This document shows, one piece after another, positions 1 through 6,351 of a DNA stretch of 7,528 nt (position 1 is its first letter; each line of letters opens with the position of its first letter). Under the pieces are notes generated by a model that worked only from the letters and a program-made list of their open reading frames with translations, was not told where the DNA came from and did not search any database. Position numbers and translations under genes: made by a program. The DNA is from JAGOUB01 sp964648045 (GTDB lineage: Bacteria; Patescibacteriota; Gracilibacteria; Peribacterales; Peribacteraceae), in NCBI GenBank assembly GCA_964648045.1, contig CAZYNU010000039.1, forward strand, positions 1-7,528, read 5' to 3'.

Positions 1-36
1 TGGTTCCAGCGCGATGTCTCCACTTTCCGCGACTGA
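1..36 (+). CDS. C-terminal tail of an upstream gene (partial)
   Basis: The first frame is open from the window edge and ends at TGA (34-36), giving the residues WFQRDVSTFRD. The stop lies 6 bases before the GTG start of the exosortase gene, which is typical operon spacing. Eleven residues are too few to name a family. It is in the same frame as the next gene, separated only by the TGA. It could also be chance open sequence. Confidence 0.4.
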   Translation, partial: WFQRDVSTFRD

Positions 37-42
37 CGCCAC

Positions 43-1101
43 GTGTTGGGACGTTCATCAGCATCGGTCTTCGACTTCTTGCGTCAGGCGCTGCAACTGT
101 GCGTCTATTTGGCACTGGCACTGCTGCCCGCCTATCTTTTTAGTCGTCCATCACAGAGCGCACTCGGCCTGAGCGGTGCCGACTGGTACGCCCTGCCGTC
201 GTGGATTCACGTTTGCATCTCGCTCGTGGCGGTCTGGCTGGTCGGTTGGCGCCACTTCCGTCACTTTCCCTCTGGCTGTCCAAGTCTGCTGCAACGCACG
301 TACGTGGTCTTGTTCTACGCACTGGCCGTGCAGGCGCTTTATATTGCCTTTCACTTACCCGCGGTTGCCGTTACTGCAGTGGCTGCGTTTAGTCGCGAAA
401 ATCCGCTCTGGGGCACCGCAGTCGTCTCGAGCGCACTTCGCCTAGCTCTATTCCTGCCGGCCATTGTCGCTATCGGCCTGTTTCTACCGTGGAAAGCATG
501 GCGCAGTCTTTGGCCGGCAGCCGCCGCTGGTATCTTTCTTCTCTTTGCCTACTCGGCCGTTCAACTGGGTCAGTTCTACTACATTCGTTTCTTGGGTGAG
601 CCCATCGTGATCTTCTCACATGCGTTATTGCAGATGATTCCCGACGGCCGACCTGTTTTGAGTGAAGGCCTAGAGCTGCAATATGGCGTCTTCCGCGTCA
701 TCATTGGGCCGCCGTGTCTGGGGCTCGACGCCATTGCCTTTTTCTCTGCTTTGTACTGGGTGACCTGTTTGGCGGTCGCGCGCACTCGGCGGCTTCGTGC
801 CGTGAAGGCTGTGTCGCTCTGGCTTTTCTCCATCGTGACGATCTATTTCCTCAATGTCGTGCGCGTGGCGGCCATCATGGTGGTGGGGGCCAACACTTCA
901 CGTGAGGCGACTGACTTTTTCCACGATGGCATTGGCGCATTCATCGTCTTCGCGTTATTCCTCGTCGTCGTTCGTTGGGCGTTGCCTTGGATGGCTGTGC
1001 CGGCGTCGAGCGCCTCTCCGCGTCGTCGGGCTGTCGGGACATCTGCAAAAAAGAAGAAAACGACGAAAAAAGCTCCCGCCAAAAAGGTCGCGAAGCGCTG
1101 A
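43..1101 (+). CDS. Exosortase/archaeosortase-family transmembrane protein
   Basis: Polytopic inner-membrane protein of 352 residues with about eight hydrophobic segments (roughly 18-34, 54-69, 86-104, 124-150, 157-175, 225-246, 257-281, 296-316). The family's catalytic triad is visible in order: Cys225 in GPPCLGLDAI, Arg274 in NVVRVAAI, and His294 in FFHDGIGAF. Family members cleave a C-terminal sorting signal (tripartite, PEP-CTERM-like) from surface proteins and probably transfer them to a cell-surface anchor. No substrate with such a signal is encoded in this window. The start is GTG at 43. An in-frame TGA at 34-36 limits the start to GTG43 or TTG46, and the first internal Met is far too late, at residue 198. 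No Shine-Dalgarno site is visible. The C-terminus (about 326-352) is a basic, Lys/Ala-rich tail outside the catalytic core, probably cytoplasmic and of unknown role. The exact exosortase subtype cannot be assigned by eye. Confidence 0.85.
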   Translation: MLGRSSASVFDFLRQALQLCVYLALALLPAYLFSRPSQSALGLSGADWYALPSWIHVCISLVAVWLVGWRHFRHFPSGCPSLLQRTYVVLFYALAVQALYIAFHLPAVAVTAVAAFSRENPLWGTAVVSSALRLALFLPAIVAIGLFLPWKAWRSLWPAAAAGIFLLFAYSAVQLGQFYYIRFLGEPIVIFSHALLQMIPDGRPVLSEGLELQYGVFRVIIGPPCLGLDAIAFFSALYWVTCLAVARTRRLRAVKAVSLWLFSIVTIYFLNVVRVAAIMVVGANTSREATDFFHDGIGAFIVFALFLVVVRWALPWMAVPASSASPRRRAVGTSAKKKKTTKKAPAKKVAKR

Positions 1102-1145
1102 TTGTTCGCCAGTCTTCGGATGTGCTTCTTCACAGTTTCTCCTGT

Positions 1146-1173
1146 CTTTTCAAACTTTTATCGTGAAAAGGAG
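1146..1173 (+). promoter_or_regulatory. Inverted repeat overlapping an AAAAGGAG element upstream of lemA
   Basis: CTTTTCA (1146-1152) and TGAAAAG (1164-1170) form a perfect 7-bp inverted repeat with an 11-base loop. The right arm runs into AAAAGGAG (1166-1173), the strongest Shine-Dalgarno-like string in this gap. CTCC at 1139-1142 could also pair with GGAG. A -10-like TATGCT follows at 1174-1179, but I find no good -35 at 16-18 bases. This may be a promoter or operator region for lemA, or a weak terminator for the exosortase gene. The sequence does not decide. Confidence 0.3.
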
Positions 1174-1206
1174 TATGCTGCGTGCGATCCATTACACCCC
1201 GCATCT

Positions 1207-1767
1207 ATGACCCTCCTCTACGTCCTCATCGGTCTCGCACTCCTCGTCGGCCTCTGGCTGATGATGGCCTATAACGGCCTCGTCACCGTCCGCAACCGCA
1301 TGCACGAGGCGCTTTCGGACATTGGCGTGCAGCAGAAGCGCCGCTGGGACCTCATCCCCAACCTCATCGAGACCGTGAAGGGCTACGCCGCCCACGAGAA
1401 GGGCGTGTTCGAGAAGGTCACCGAGGCCCGCACCCAGGCCATCGCCGCCGGCCAGTCTGGCAGCCTCGCTGCCTCGCAAGGCGCGGAGAACGTCCTCTCT
1501 GGCGCGCTCAAGTCCGTCTTCGCCGTGGCCGAGGCGTATCCCGATCTGAAGGCCAACCAGAACTTCCTCCAGTTGCAGCAGCAGCTCGTGGATGCCGAGG
1601 ACAAGATCCAGGCCGCCCGCCGCTTCTACAACCAGATGGTCCAGGAGCTCAACACCAAGGTGGAGCAGTTCCCGACCAACCTCATCGCCCAGAATTTCGG
1701 CTTCACCAAGGCCGAGTTCTTCCAGGTGGAAGCGAGCGAGACGGCCGTGCCGAAGGTCTCGTTCTGA
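1207..1767 (+). CDS. lemA: LemA family membrane protein
   Basis: A protein of 186 residues, the usual LemA length. A single N-terminal membrane helix (about residues 3-20) is followed by the family signature: a YNGLVTVRNRMHEA stretch, then the VQQKRRWDLIPNLIETVKGY region, and later a QNFLQLQQQLVDAEDKIQAA stretch followed by RRFYNQMV. These form the long helices of the LemA bundle on the other side of the membrane. The molecular function is unsettled. Its gene is often found next to htpX, as here (24 bases apart), which suggests a shared envelope quality-control role. ATG at 1207 is chosen because the helix begins directly after it. Upstream in-frame extension to 1102 has only a TTG start and a non-family sequence. 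The start overlaps the stop of an 11-codon ORF (1175-1210) as ATGA. The AAAAGGAG element is 33 bases upstream, too far to serve this ATG. Confidence 0.93.
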   Translation: MTLLYVLIGLALLVGLWLMMAYNGLVTVRNRMHEALSDIGVQQKRRWDLIPNLIETVKGYAAHEKGVFEKVTEARTQAIAAGQSGSLAASQGAENVLSGALKSVFAVAEAYPDLKANQNFLQLQQQLVDAEDKIQAARRFYNQMVQELNTKVEQFPTNLIAQNFGFTKAEFFQVEASETAVPKVSF

Positions 1768-1791
1768 GCCCGGCACTCCCCTCTTCCCGCC

Positions 1792-2781
1792 ATGGCCGAG
1801 CCCCAGTTCTCACAGACGTTCTACGACGCCAAGAGCAAGAACCGCTGGCGGACCGCCGCGCTGTTCGCGCTCTTCCCGGCGATGCTGCTCTGCATCCTGT
1901 ATCTTGGCAGCTTCATCGCCGCGGCCTACGGCGTGGCCGGCGAGGGCGATGCGATCACGCAGTCCGTCGATCTCTTCTTCCGCTTCAGCCCCTGGGTGAT
2001 CGCCGGTTCGACGCTCTGGATGATCGCCATGGTCTTCGGCGGCAAGAACATGATCCTGTCGCTGTCGCAGGCCAAGCCGATTGAAAAGGCCCATGCGCCC
2101 GAGCTCTACCGCTTGGTCGAGAACCTGGCCATCCGCACGGGCATCAAGACGCCGCAGGTCTACATTATGGAGGACGAGAGCCTCAACGCCTTCGCCACGG
2201 GCTTCTCGCCCGACAATGCGGCCGTCACCGTCACGCGCGGCCTGCTCAACAAGCTGACGCCGGCGGAGCTGGAGGGCGTGCTGGCCCACGAGTTCGGCCA
2301 CATCATCAACCGCGACATCCGCGTGATGCTCGTGGCCATCACGATGGTGGGCATCATCCAGCTGCTCGCCGACATGATCCTGCGCTCGTTCTGGTACATG
2401 GGCCACGGGCGTCGCAGCAACGACCGCGAGAGCAATGGCGGCCTGGTGGTCCTCGCCATCATCCTCGTCTGGGTGATCGGCTTCGTGGGCGCCATCCTGG
2501 TGCAGCTCGGCATCTCGCGGAAGCGCGAGTTCCTGGCTGACGCCGAGTCCGCCTACCTCACACGCAATCCCTCCGCCCTAGCCAGCGCGCTCGAGAAGAT
2601 CGCCGGCGACCCGCGCGTGGAGCAGCTCGATGGCAAGCGCAGCATCGCCTCGCTCTGCATCGCTGATCCGCTCGAAGACAAAGAGAAGAACCGCGCGTCC
2701 TTCCTTGAGACGATGCAGGGCCTCTTCTCCACCCACCCGGCGACGAAGAGGCGGGTGGAGGAGTTAAGGAGGATGGGGTGA
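1792..2781 (+). CDS. htpX: HtpX-like M48 zinc metalloprotease
   Basis: Membrane-embedded zinc endopeptidase that degrades misfolded or damaged membrane proteins. The protein has 329 residues, slightly longer than the usual 280-300. The HEFGH zinc motif is at 166-170 (His166, His170 ligands, Glu167 catalytic) inside the family stretch ELEGVLAHEFGHIINRDI. The third ligand is Glu246 in KREFLADAES. Hydrophobic segments lie near 23-45 and 64-84 at the N-terminus and near 184-198 and 219-241 between the zinc motif and Glu246, the normal HtpX layout. The segment ESLNAFATG (about 126-134) is also typical of the family. ATG 1792 follows lemA by 24 bases without a Shine-Dalgarno site, so the two are probably one transcript. 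Composition is GC-rich up to the stop: 38 of 60 bases at 2281-2340 are G or C. The stop TGA (2779-2781) doubles as part of the extended -10 of the next gene. Confidence 0.95.
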   Translation: MAEPQFSQTFYDAKSKNRWRTAALFALFPAMLLCILYLGSFIAAAYGVAGEGDAITQSVDLFFRFSPWVIAGSTLWMIAMVFGGKNMILSLSQAKPIEKAHAPELYRLVENLAIRTGIKTPQVYIMEDESLNAFATGFSPDNAAVTVTRGLLNKLTPAELEGVLAHEFGHIINRDIRVMLVAITMVGIIQLLADMILRSFWYMGHGRRSNDRESNGGLVVLAIILVWVIGFVGAILVQLGISRKREFLADAESAYLTRNPSALASALEKIAGDPRVEQLDGKRSIASLCIADPLEDKEKNRASFLETMQGLFSTHPATKRRVEELRRMG

Positions 2782-2787
2782 TATAAT
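2779..2787 (+). promoter_or_regulatory. Extended -10 promoter for the AT-rich membrane-protein gene
   Basis: TGATATAAT is a perfect extended -10 element (TGn followed by consensus TATAAT at 2782-2787). No -35 is visible at 16-18 bases, which extended -10 promoters tolerate. The normal distance to the start site places +1 at about 2793-2795, on the ATG at 2794, so the transcript would be leaderless or nearly so. ATAATTGAATTAT (2783-2795), an inverted repeat around one central G, spans the -10 and the start codon and could serve as an operator. The purine run AAGGAGG at 2766-2772 is 21 bases from the ATG and encodes the end of HtpX, so it is not a usable ribosome site. Confidence 0.65.
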
Positions 2788-2793
2788 TGAATT

Positions 2794-3987
2794 ATGTCTG
2801 ACACTTGGTTAACAAAATTGCAACAGTTATCTCAGTCGATATTTCTTTTTCTTGGCCTGTTTTATTGCATTGGTTTTTTAACTGTAAATTCTTATTTGTC
2901 CGTATTCGGCATTGTGAGCTTTGATATTATCAACGCTCGATATTTAATTGCGGGCTTATTAAGTTTAATACCCGTACCATTAATTGTTTTTATTGGATGG
3001 AGCCTAGATAGGCGAAAACTCGCTCCTCCACTAAGGGAGAAGGATATTTCACAGCGAATTATAACACTGTTTCTCCTGCCTACGTTTCCTCTTTTATACT
3101 CCACAGTTCTTGTCGTTTTATTTCAAATTGGCTCTAAACACTTACTTGAATCATCGTCTTTTTTCCAGGGATTTGGCAGTTACAGCATTCTGAATATTAT
3201 TTATCCTTCTTTGATTAAGAGTACTTCGCTAAATGCTGAATTCGTGAGGATACTAGTCGATGTCTCATTAACGATGATTGTTTGCATTTCTATTTATCAT
3301 GTATTCAAATTTTTTAAAAAAGGAGACCTCTTTTCAAAAAAACTAAATAATGTCTCAGAGGAAAAGAAATCCGAACACATAAATAAACCAATGTCCCCAT
3401 TTAGCCTTTGGACCTCCCGTTGCATTGAAGCCTTTTTCTTAGCTGGTAATTACGCATTAGTTTTAGTTTCAATTAAAAACCTCTCTCGAAATACGCTTTC
3501 ATTTGCGACTTTAAGTTCACATGAACTTAATTTCACGCTGATGTTCTCTTGGTTGTATTTATTCTTAATCTCATATTGGTTTTTCACAGATAACATTATC
3601 AAAGCTTTAATAAAAAAAGAGATACGTGAGAAATTCTTTTCTACGTTGGATAGTCATGATTGGTTCTCAATAATTTTTACTGTTGTCATACCCACAATCC
3701 TTCTTTTCTTTACATTTGGTCGAGTTATTTTTCCTAGAATCCCTTATGCAATTGGTGGTGGAGAGCCAAGAAAGGTTACTGTTAAAACACTACACCCCTC
3801 TCAATTCAATACTGACAATACTTCCGACATCTATTTACTTGGTGAGTCTTCACAATTTATTTATTTAGTTTCGGTTAATAAGAACTCAGGACATGCTTAT
3901 CAGTTGAATAAAGATGAAATAAACACAATATCCACTTTAACTGCAACTGGTGCAACTTTGTCAGGAACGGGACATTTAATTCCCTAA
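2794..3987 (+). CDS. Uncharacterised seven-helix membrane protein, AT-rich gene
   Basis: A 397-residue protein with about seven hydrophobic segments (roughly 14-36, 48-70, 89-112, 152-172, 211-228, 248-266, 289-310). A hydrophilic Lys/Glu-rich loop lies at 173-200 and a soluble C-terminal domain of about 85 residues at 312-397. Two features fit an unnamed, widespread family of bacterial membrane proteins that I recall: the N-terminal pattern SYLSVFGIVSFDIINARYL-AG (residues 33-53), and the post-helix turn FPRIPYAIGGGEPRKV (313-328) followed by a strand-rich tail with a YLLGESSQFIYLVSV stretch. I cannot give a function. ATG 2794 is the first possible start because an in-frame TGA sits at 2788-2790. 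The gene is strikingly AT-rich (15 of 60 bases G or C at 3301-3360), uses AT-ending codons unlike its neighbours, and has its own promoter. Recent acquisition is the likely explanation. It ends 5 bases from the convergent methyltransferase stop, with no clear terminator between them. Confidence 0.85.
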   Translation: MSDTWLTKLQQLSQSIFLFLGLFYCIGFLTVNSYLSVFGIVSFDIINARYLIAGLLSLIPVPLIVFIGWSLDRRKLAPPLREKDISQRIITLFLLPTFPLLYSTVLVVLFQIGSKHLLESSSFFQGFGSYSILNIIYPSLIKSTSLNAEFVRILVDVSLTMIVCISIYHVFKFFKKGDLFSKKLNNVSEEKKSEHINKPMSPFSLWTSRCIEAFFLAGNYALVLVSIKNLSRNTLSFATLSSHELNFTLMFSWLYLFLISYWFFTDNIIKALIKKEIREKFFSTLDSHDWFSIIFTVVIPTILLFFTFGRVIFPRIPYAIGGGEPRKVTVKTLHPSQFNTDNTSDIYLLGESSQFIYLVSVNKNSGHAYQLNKDEINTISTLTATGATLSGTGHLIP

Positions 3988-3992
3988 TTTAA

Positions 3993-4658
3993 TCATCCCT
4001 TTCTCGCCGCAATGTGATAGCCCGAGAGCATGATGTTCTCGACCTTCACCGTGTGGCCGATGTCGCCGTACTGGGCTTTAAGGAGCCACTGCAGGCGTAG
4101 GAAAAGCTTGGAGAGCAGGAACCAGCCGGCCTTGAACGGCCGCCAGCCGAGCGTGTCGCACTGGAAGCCGATGCGCTGGAAGAGCAGGGCGAAGGTCTCC
4201 ATCGTGTTCGTCTGGCCCTCCAGCTCTTCGATTTTGAAGTCCTTGAGCAGCAGGCGGATGCCGTTATCCGTGAAGCGCCAGTAGTCGCCAGGGTAGTCGT
4301 GGATGGGATAGATGAACGGCAGCTCCAGCAGCACCACGCCGCCCGGCTTGAGGATGCGGTAGACCTCCTTCACGCCCTGGAACGGGTTCTCGACGTGCTC
4401 CAATACGCCGATGAGCAGCACGGCGTCGAAGGTGCCGTCCGGGATCATGTGCATGTCTTCGATGTTGCCTACGTAATCCACCGGGCCGCGCGGGTTGAGC
4501 TCCAGGGTCTTCTTGTTAGGGAAGAATTCCCGGTAGCTGTCGTTGCCGGCGCCAATGTCGAGCACCAACTTGTCGGTGGCGTGGCGCTTCAAGAAGGCCT
4601 CCGTACGCGGGCGGGTGATCTTGGCGGTTAGGCCGATCTTGTCGATGAATGAGGTCAT
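3993..4658 (-). CDS. Class I SAM-dependent methyltransferase
   Basis: A 221-residue soluble enzyme with the Rossmann-like methyltransferase fold. Motif I, VLDIGAGN (32-39), binds S-adenosylmethionine. TLELNP (51-56) supplies the acidic residue at the end of strand 2 (Glu53). DGTFDAVLLIGVLEHVENP (74-92) is the strand-4 region, and LKPGGVVLLELPF (103-115) the strand-5 region typical of Methyltransf_11/23-type proteins. The DYWRFT stretch (125-130) is common in members near polysaccharide or lipid biosynthesis genes, but the substrate cannot be read from the sequence. The hydrophobic/basic stretch around 179-194 (WFLLSKLFLRLQWLLK) could be an amphipathic membrane-association helix. ATG at 4658 begins shortly before the fold, and no Shine-Dalgarno site precedes it. 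It lies 51 bases downstream of purF on the same strand, so co-transcription is possible. Confidence 0.9.
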   Translation of the reverse strand: MTSFIDKIGLTAKITRPRTEAFLKRHATDKLVLDIGAGNDSYREFFPNKKTLELNPRGPVDYVGNIEDMHMIPDGTFDAVLLIGVLEHVENPFQGVKEVYRILKPGGVVLLELPFIYPIHDYPGDYWRFTDNGIRLLLKDFKIEELEGQTNTMETFALLFQRIGFQCDTLGWRPFKAGWFLLSKLFLRLQWLLKAQYGDIGHTVKVENIMLSGYHIAARKG

Positions 4659-4709
4659 AGGGAGGACTCAAGCAGTGTGTTCGGAGCGGTCGGCTTTATC
4701 AAGCGTCGC

Positions 4710-6188
4710 TCACAGCAGCGAGATCCGCCGCTGTCCCTCCGGCGTCGGGTAGTCCCTCGTTACGCAGGCCATGCAGAGATCATGCATCTCCATGCGCAGC
4801 GCATTCGTGACGCCGTCGGGCGTGAGGTACTTGATGCTGTCCACGTTCAAATCCTCGGCCATGGCGTCGAGCACGGCCTGAGGCAGCTGCCCGTCCACCA
4901 GACGCCCGTCGCAGTATTGGCGCACCAGCAGTTCTTTGGTGGTGGCGAAGTCGATGCCGTAGAAACACGGTGAGACGATGGGCGGCGAAGCCAAGCGCAG
5001 ATGGATGCTCCTCGGCTTGCCCTTCTTCCGCAGGCGCTTGATAAGCTCCTTCATCGTGACGCCGCGCACCATGCTGTCGTCGATCAGGACGATGTCGCGG
5101 TCGCGGATGAGGTGCTTGTCGATCAGGTACTTCTTCTTGGCTTTCTCCTTGCGGTCCACATTGGTAATAAACGTGCGGCCAATCGCGGGATTTTTGAGGA
5201 TGGCGTCCACGCGGCGCATACGGCGCTGGTAGGCGTAGCCGTCGGCGGCGCCCTTGGCCGAGTCGGGTACGGGCACCACCAGCGCGTCTTCGGGGATCTC
5301 CGCGTCCATCATCGCCAGCTCCTTTCCTAGCCGGTAGCGCGTGGCGCTGACGCCGCGGTCGTCCAGGCGCGATTCGCGGTCGGCGAAGTACGCCCACTCG
5401 AAGTAGCAGTGGGCGCGCTCGGGCTGGTGCAGCTGCTCATGCACAATCCCCTGCTCCGGCGTGGCCACCAAGAGCTCGCCCGGCTGCACGTCGAAGGTCT
5501 TGGCGTTCTGCCACACGGCCGTGATGGCCTTGTTTTCGGAGGCGATGCCGATGCGTCCGTCGTGCTCGGCGTACGCCAGCGGGCGGAAGCCGCGGTGGTC
5601 GCGGTAGGCGTAGATGCCCGTCTTGTGCATCAGGACGATGTTGTAGGCGCCGTCGAGGATCTCCTTGAGCGCGCCGAACGCCGCCACCAGCTCTTCGCGC
5701 GTGCCCTGCCCGATGCGTTCGATGAAGATCTGGCGGATGAGCTCGGTGTCCACATCGCAGCCGAACTCCGCACCTTCTCCCTCCATCTCCGTGCGACGCG
5801 CCTGGTAGTTCACGATGTTGCCGTTGAAGGCGAAGGCGAAACGCTTGTTCTCATCGTCGTCCGTCGTGCTGGAGGGCTGGGCCAGGTCTTCGCCGTCGCC
5901 GCCGGACGTGGAGTAGCGGGTGTGCCCCAGGGCAGCGTAGCCCGTCAGCGAGGCGCTCTGTTCGTAGGGGCTGAGGACTTGTCGGACGAGCCCGTTACGC
6001 TTCAGCACCCGTTGGACGACCTCTGAGGTGCCGCTGCGGCGTTCCTCGACCCGTTGCCACGCCAAACCCGCCCCGAGCTCGCCGCGGTGCTGCACGCCGG
6101 CCGTGATGCGGATGGTATCGGGAACGACATTACGGCCCTGACGGTCCAAGACCGCCACGACGCCGCATTTATGTTCAATGTCTTCCAT
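4710..6188 (-). CDS. purF: Amidophosphoribosyltransferase (PurF)
   Basis: Catalyses the committed step of de novo purine synthesis: PRPP plus glutamine to phosphoribosylamine, glutamate and pyrophosphate. The length, 492 residues, is normal. The N-terminal Ntn glutaminase domain has its nucleophile at Cys8, so the first seven residues should be removed as a short propeptide, as in the Bacillus-type enzyme. Other glutaminase motifs are QHRGELGAG (33-41), GHTRYST (88-94), FNGNIVNY (121-128) and YRDHRGFRPL (195-204). The phosphoribosyltransferase domain has the PRPP motif IVLIDDSMVRGVT (366-378). Four cysteines align with the 4Fe-4S ligands of the Bacillus enzyme: Cys261 (HCYFEWAYFAD), Cys408 (PCFYGID), and Cys472 and Cys475 (CMAC). 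The segment before the PRPP motif (GRTFITNVDRKEKAKKK) departs from the common flexible-loop sequence. No other purine genes adjoin it. ATG 6188 puts Cys8 close to the N-terminus, as expected. Confidence 0.95.
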   Translation of the reverse strand: MEDIEHKCGVVAVLDRQGRNVVPDTIRITAGVQHRGELGAGLAWQRVEERRSGTSEVVQRVLKRNGLVRQVLSPYEQSASLTGYAALGHTRYSTSGGDGEDLAQPSSTTDDDENKRFAFAFNGNIVNYQARRTEMEGEGAEFGCDVDTELIRQIFIERIGQGTREELVAAFGALKEILDGAYNIVLMHKTGIYAYRDHRGFRPLAYAEHDGRIGIASENKAITAVWQNAKTFDVQPGELLVATPEQGIVHEQLHQPERAHCYFEWAYFADRESRLDDRGVSATRYRLGKELAMMDAEIPEDALVVPVPDSAKGAADGYAYQRRMRRVDAILKNPAIGRTFITNVDRKEKAKKKYLIDKHLIRDRDIVLIDDSMVRGVTMKELIKRLRKKGKPRSIHLRLASPPIVSPCFYGIDFATTKELLVRQYCDGRLVDGQLPQAVLDAMAEDLNVDSIKYLTPDGVTNALRMEMHDLCMACVTRDYPTPEGQRRISLL

Positions 6189-6200
6189 AGGAAGTGGGCC

Positions 6201-6228
6201 ATGATAGCGCGCGTATCCCGGCCGTCAT
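6201..6228 (-). promoter_or_regulatory. Possible promoter for purF
   Basis: On the minus strand ATGACG (6228-6223) lies 16 bases before TATCAT (6206-6201). These match TTGACA at 4 of 6 and TATAAT at 5 of 6 positions. Transcription would begin near 6194, only a few bases before the purF ATG at 6188, so the leader would be very short. It sits just after the terminator at 6265-6297, where a new promoter is needed unless purF depends on readthrough. Weak evidence. Confidence 0.35.
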
Positions 6229-6264
6229 CCGCATTTTGTTCGGCCGGACTAGGCGGCGCAAGCC

Positions 6265-6297
6265 AAAGAAAAACCCCCGCTCCGTCCGGAGCGGGGG
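6265..6297 (-). terminator. Rho-independent terminator after the 244-residue protein gene
   Basis: CCCCCGCTCCG (6274-6284) and CGGAGCGGGGG (6287-6297) form a perfect 11-bp GC stem with a 2-base spacer (a tetraloop if the last pair opens). Read on the minus strand, the stem is followed directly by TTTTTCTTT (6273-6265). It lies 55 bases past the stop codon of the 244-residue gene and 76 bases before purF. It should separate the two transcription units. On the plus strand there is no T tract, so it is one-directional. Confidence 0.88.
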
Positions 6298-6303
6298 GGG
6301 GTG

Positions 6304-6319
6304 CGGAGCCGGAGCTCCG
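6304..6319 (-). repeat. Second hairpin immediately upstream of the terminator
   Basis: On the minus strand CGGAGC (6319-6314), TCCG, then GCTCCG (6309-6304) form a 6-bp stem with a 4-base loop. The same hexamers recur in the terminator stem (GCTCCG 6292-6287 and CGGAGC 6284-6279), so the four segments can pair in alternative ways. The two hairpins are joined by a C-run (G9 on the plus strand at 6293-6301), part of which is the terminator stem. Confidence 0.55.
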
Positions 6320-6351
6320 ATTCGTCAGGATTTGCGGGTACTAGACGGCCG

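Noticed and set aside
1..1101. Possible TGA recoding (as in some CPR groups), which would fuse the tail at 1-36 with the exosortase gene in the same frame.
   Set aside because: lemA, htpX, purF and the methyltransferase all end at TGA at the length expected for their families, so TGA acts as a stop.
1102..1206. N-terminal extension of LemA to a TTG at 1102.
   Set aside because: The extension does not look like LemA and would put 35 non-family residues before the membrane helix. ATG 1207 gives the normal length.
1192..1776. Long minus-strand ORF opposite lemA.
   Set aside because: It is a Leu/Gly/Glu-rich shadow caused by the GC-rich codon pattern of lemA on the other strand.
3969..3984. GGGA/TCCC hairpin at the end of the AT-rich gene as a terminator.
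   Set aside because: The stem is only 4 bp with an 8-base loop and no following T tract.
4780..5397. Long open frames overlapping purF, on the same strand and on the plus strand (including 5409-6026).
   Set aside because: They are Arg/Pro/Val-rich shadow frames without recognisable domains, whereas the PurF frame has all the family motifs.
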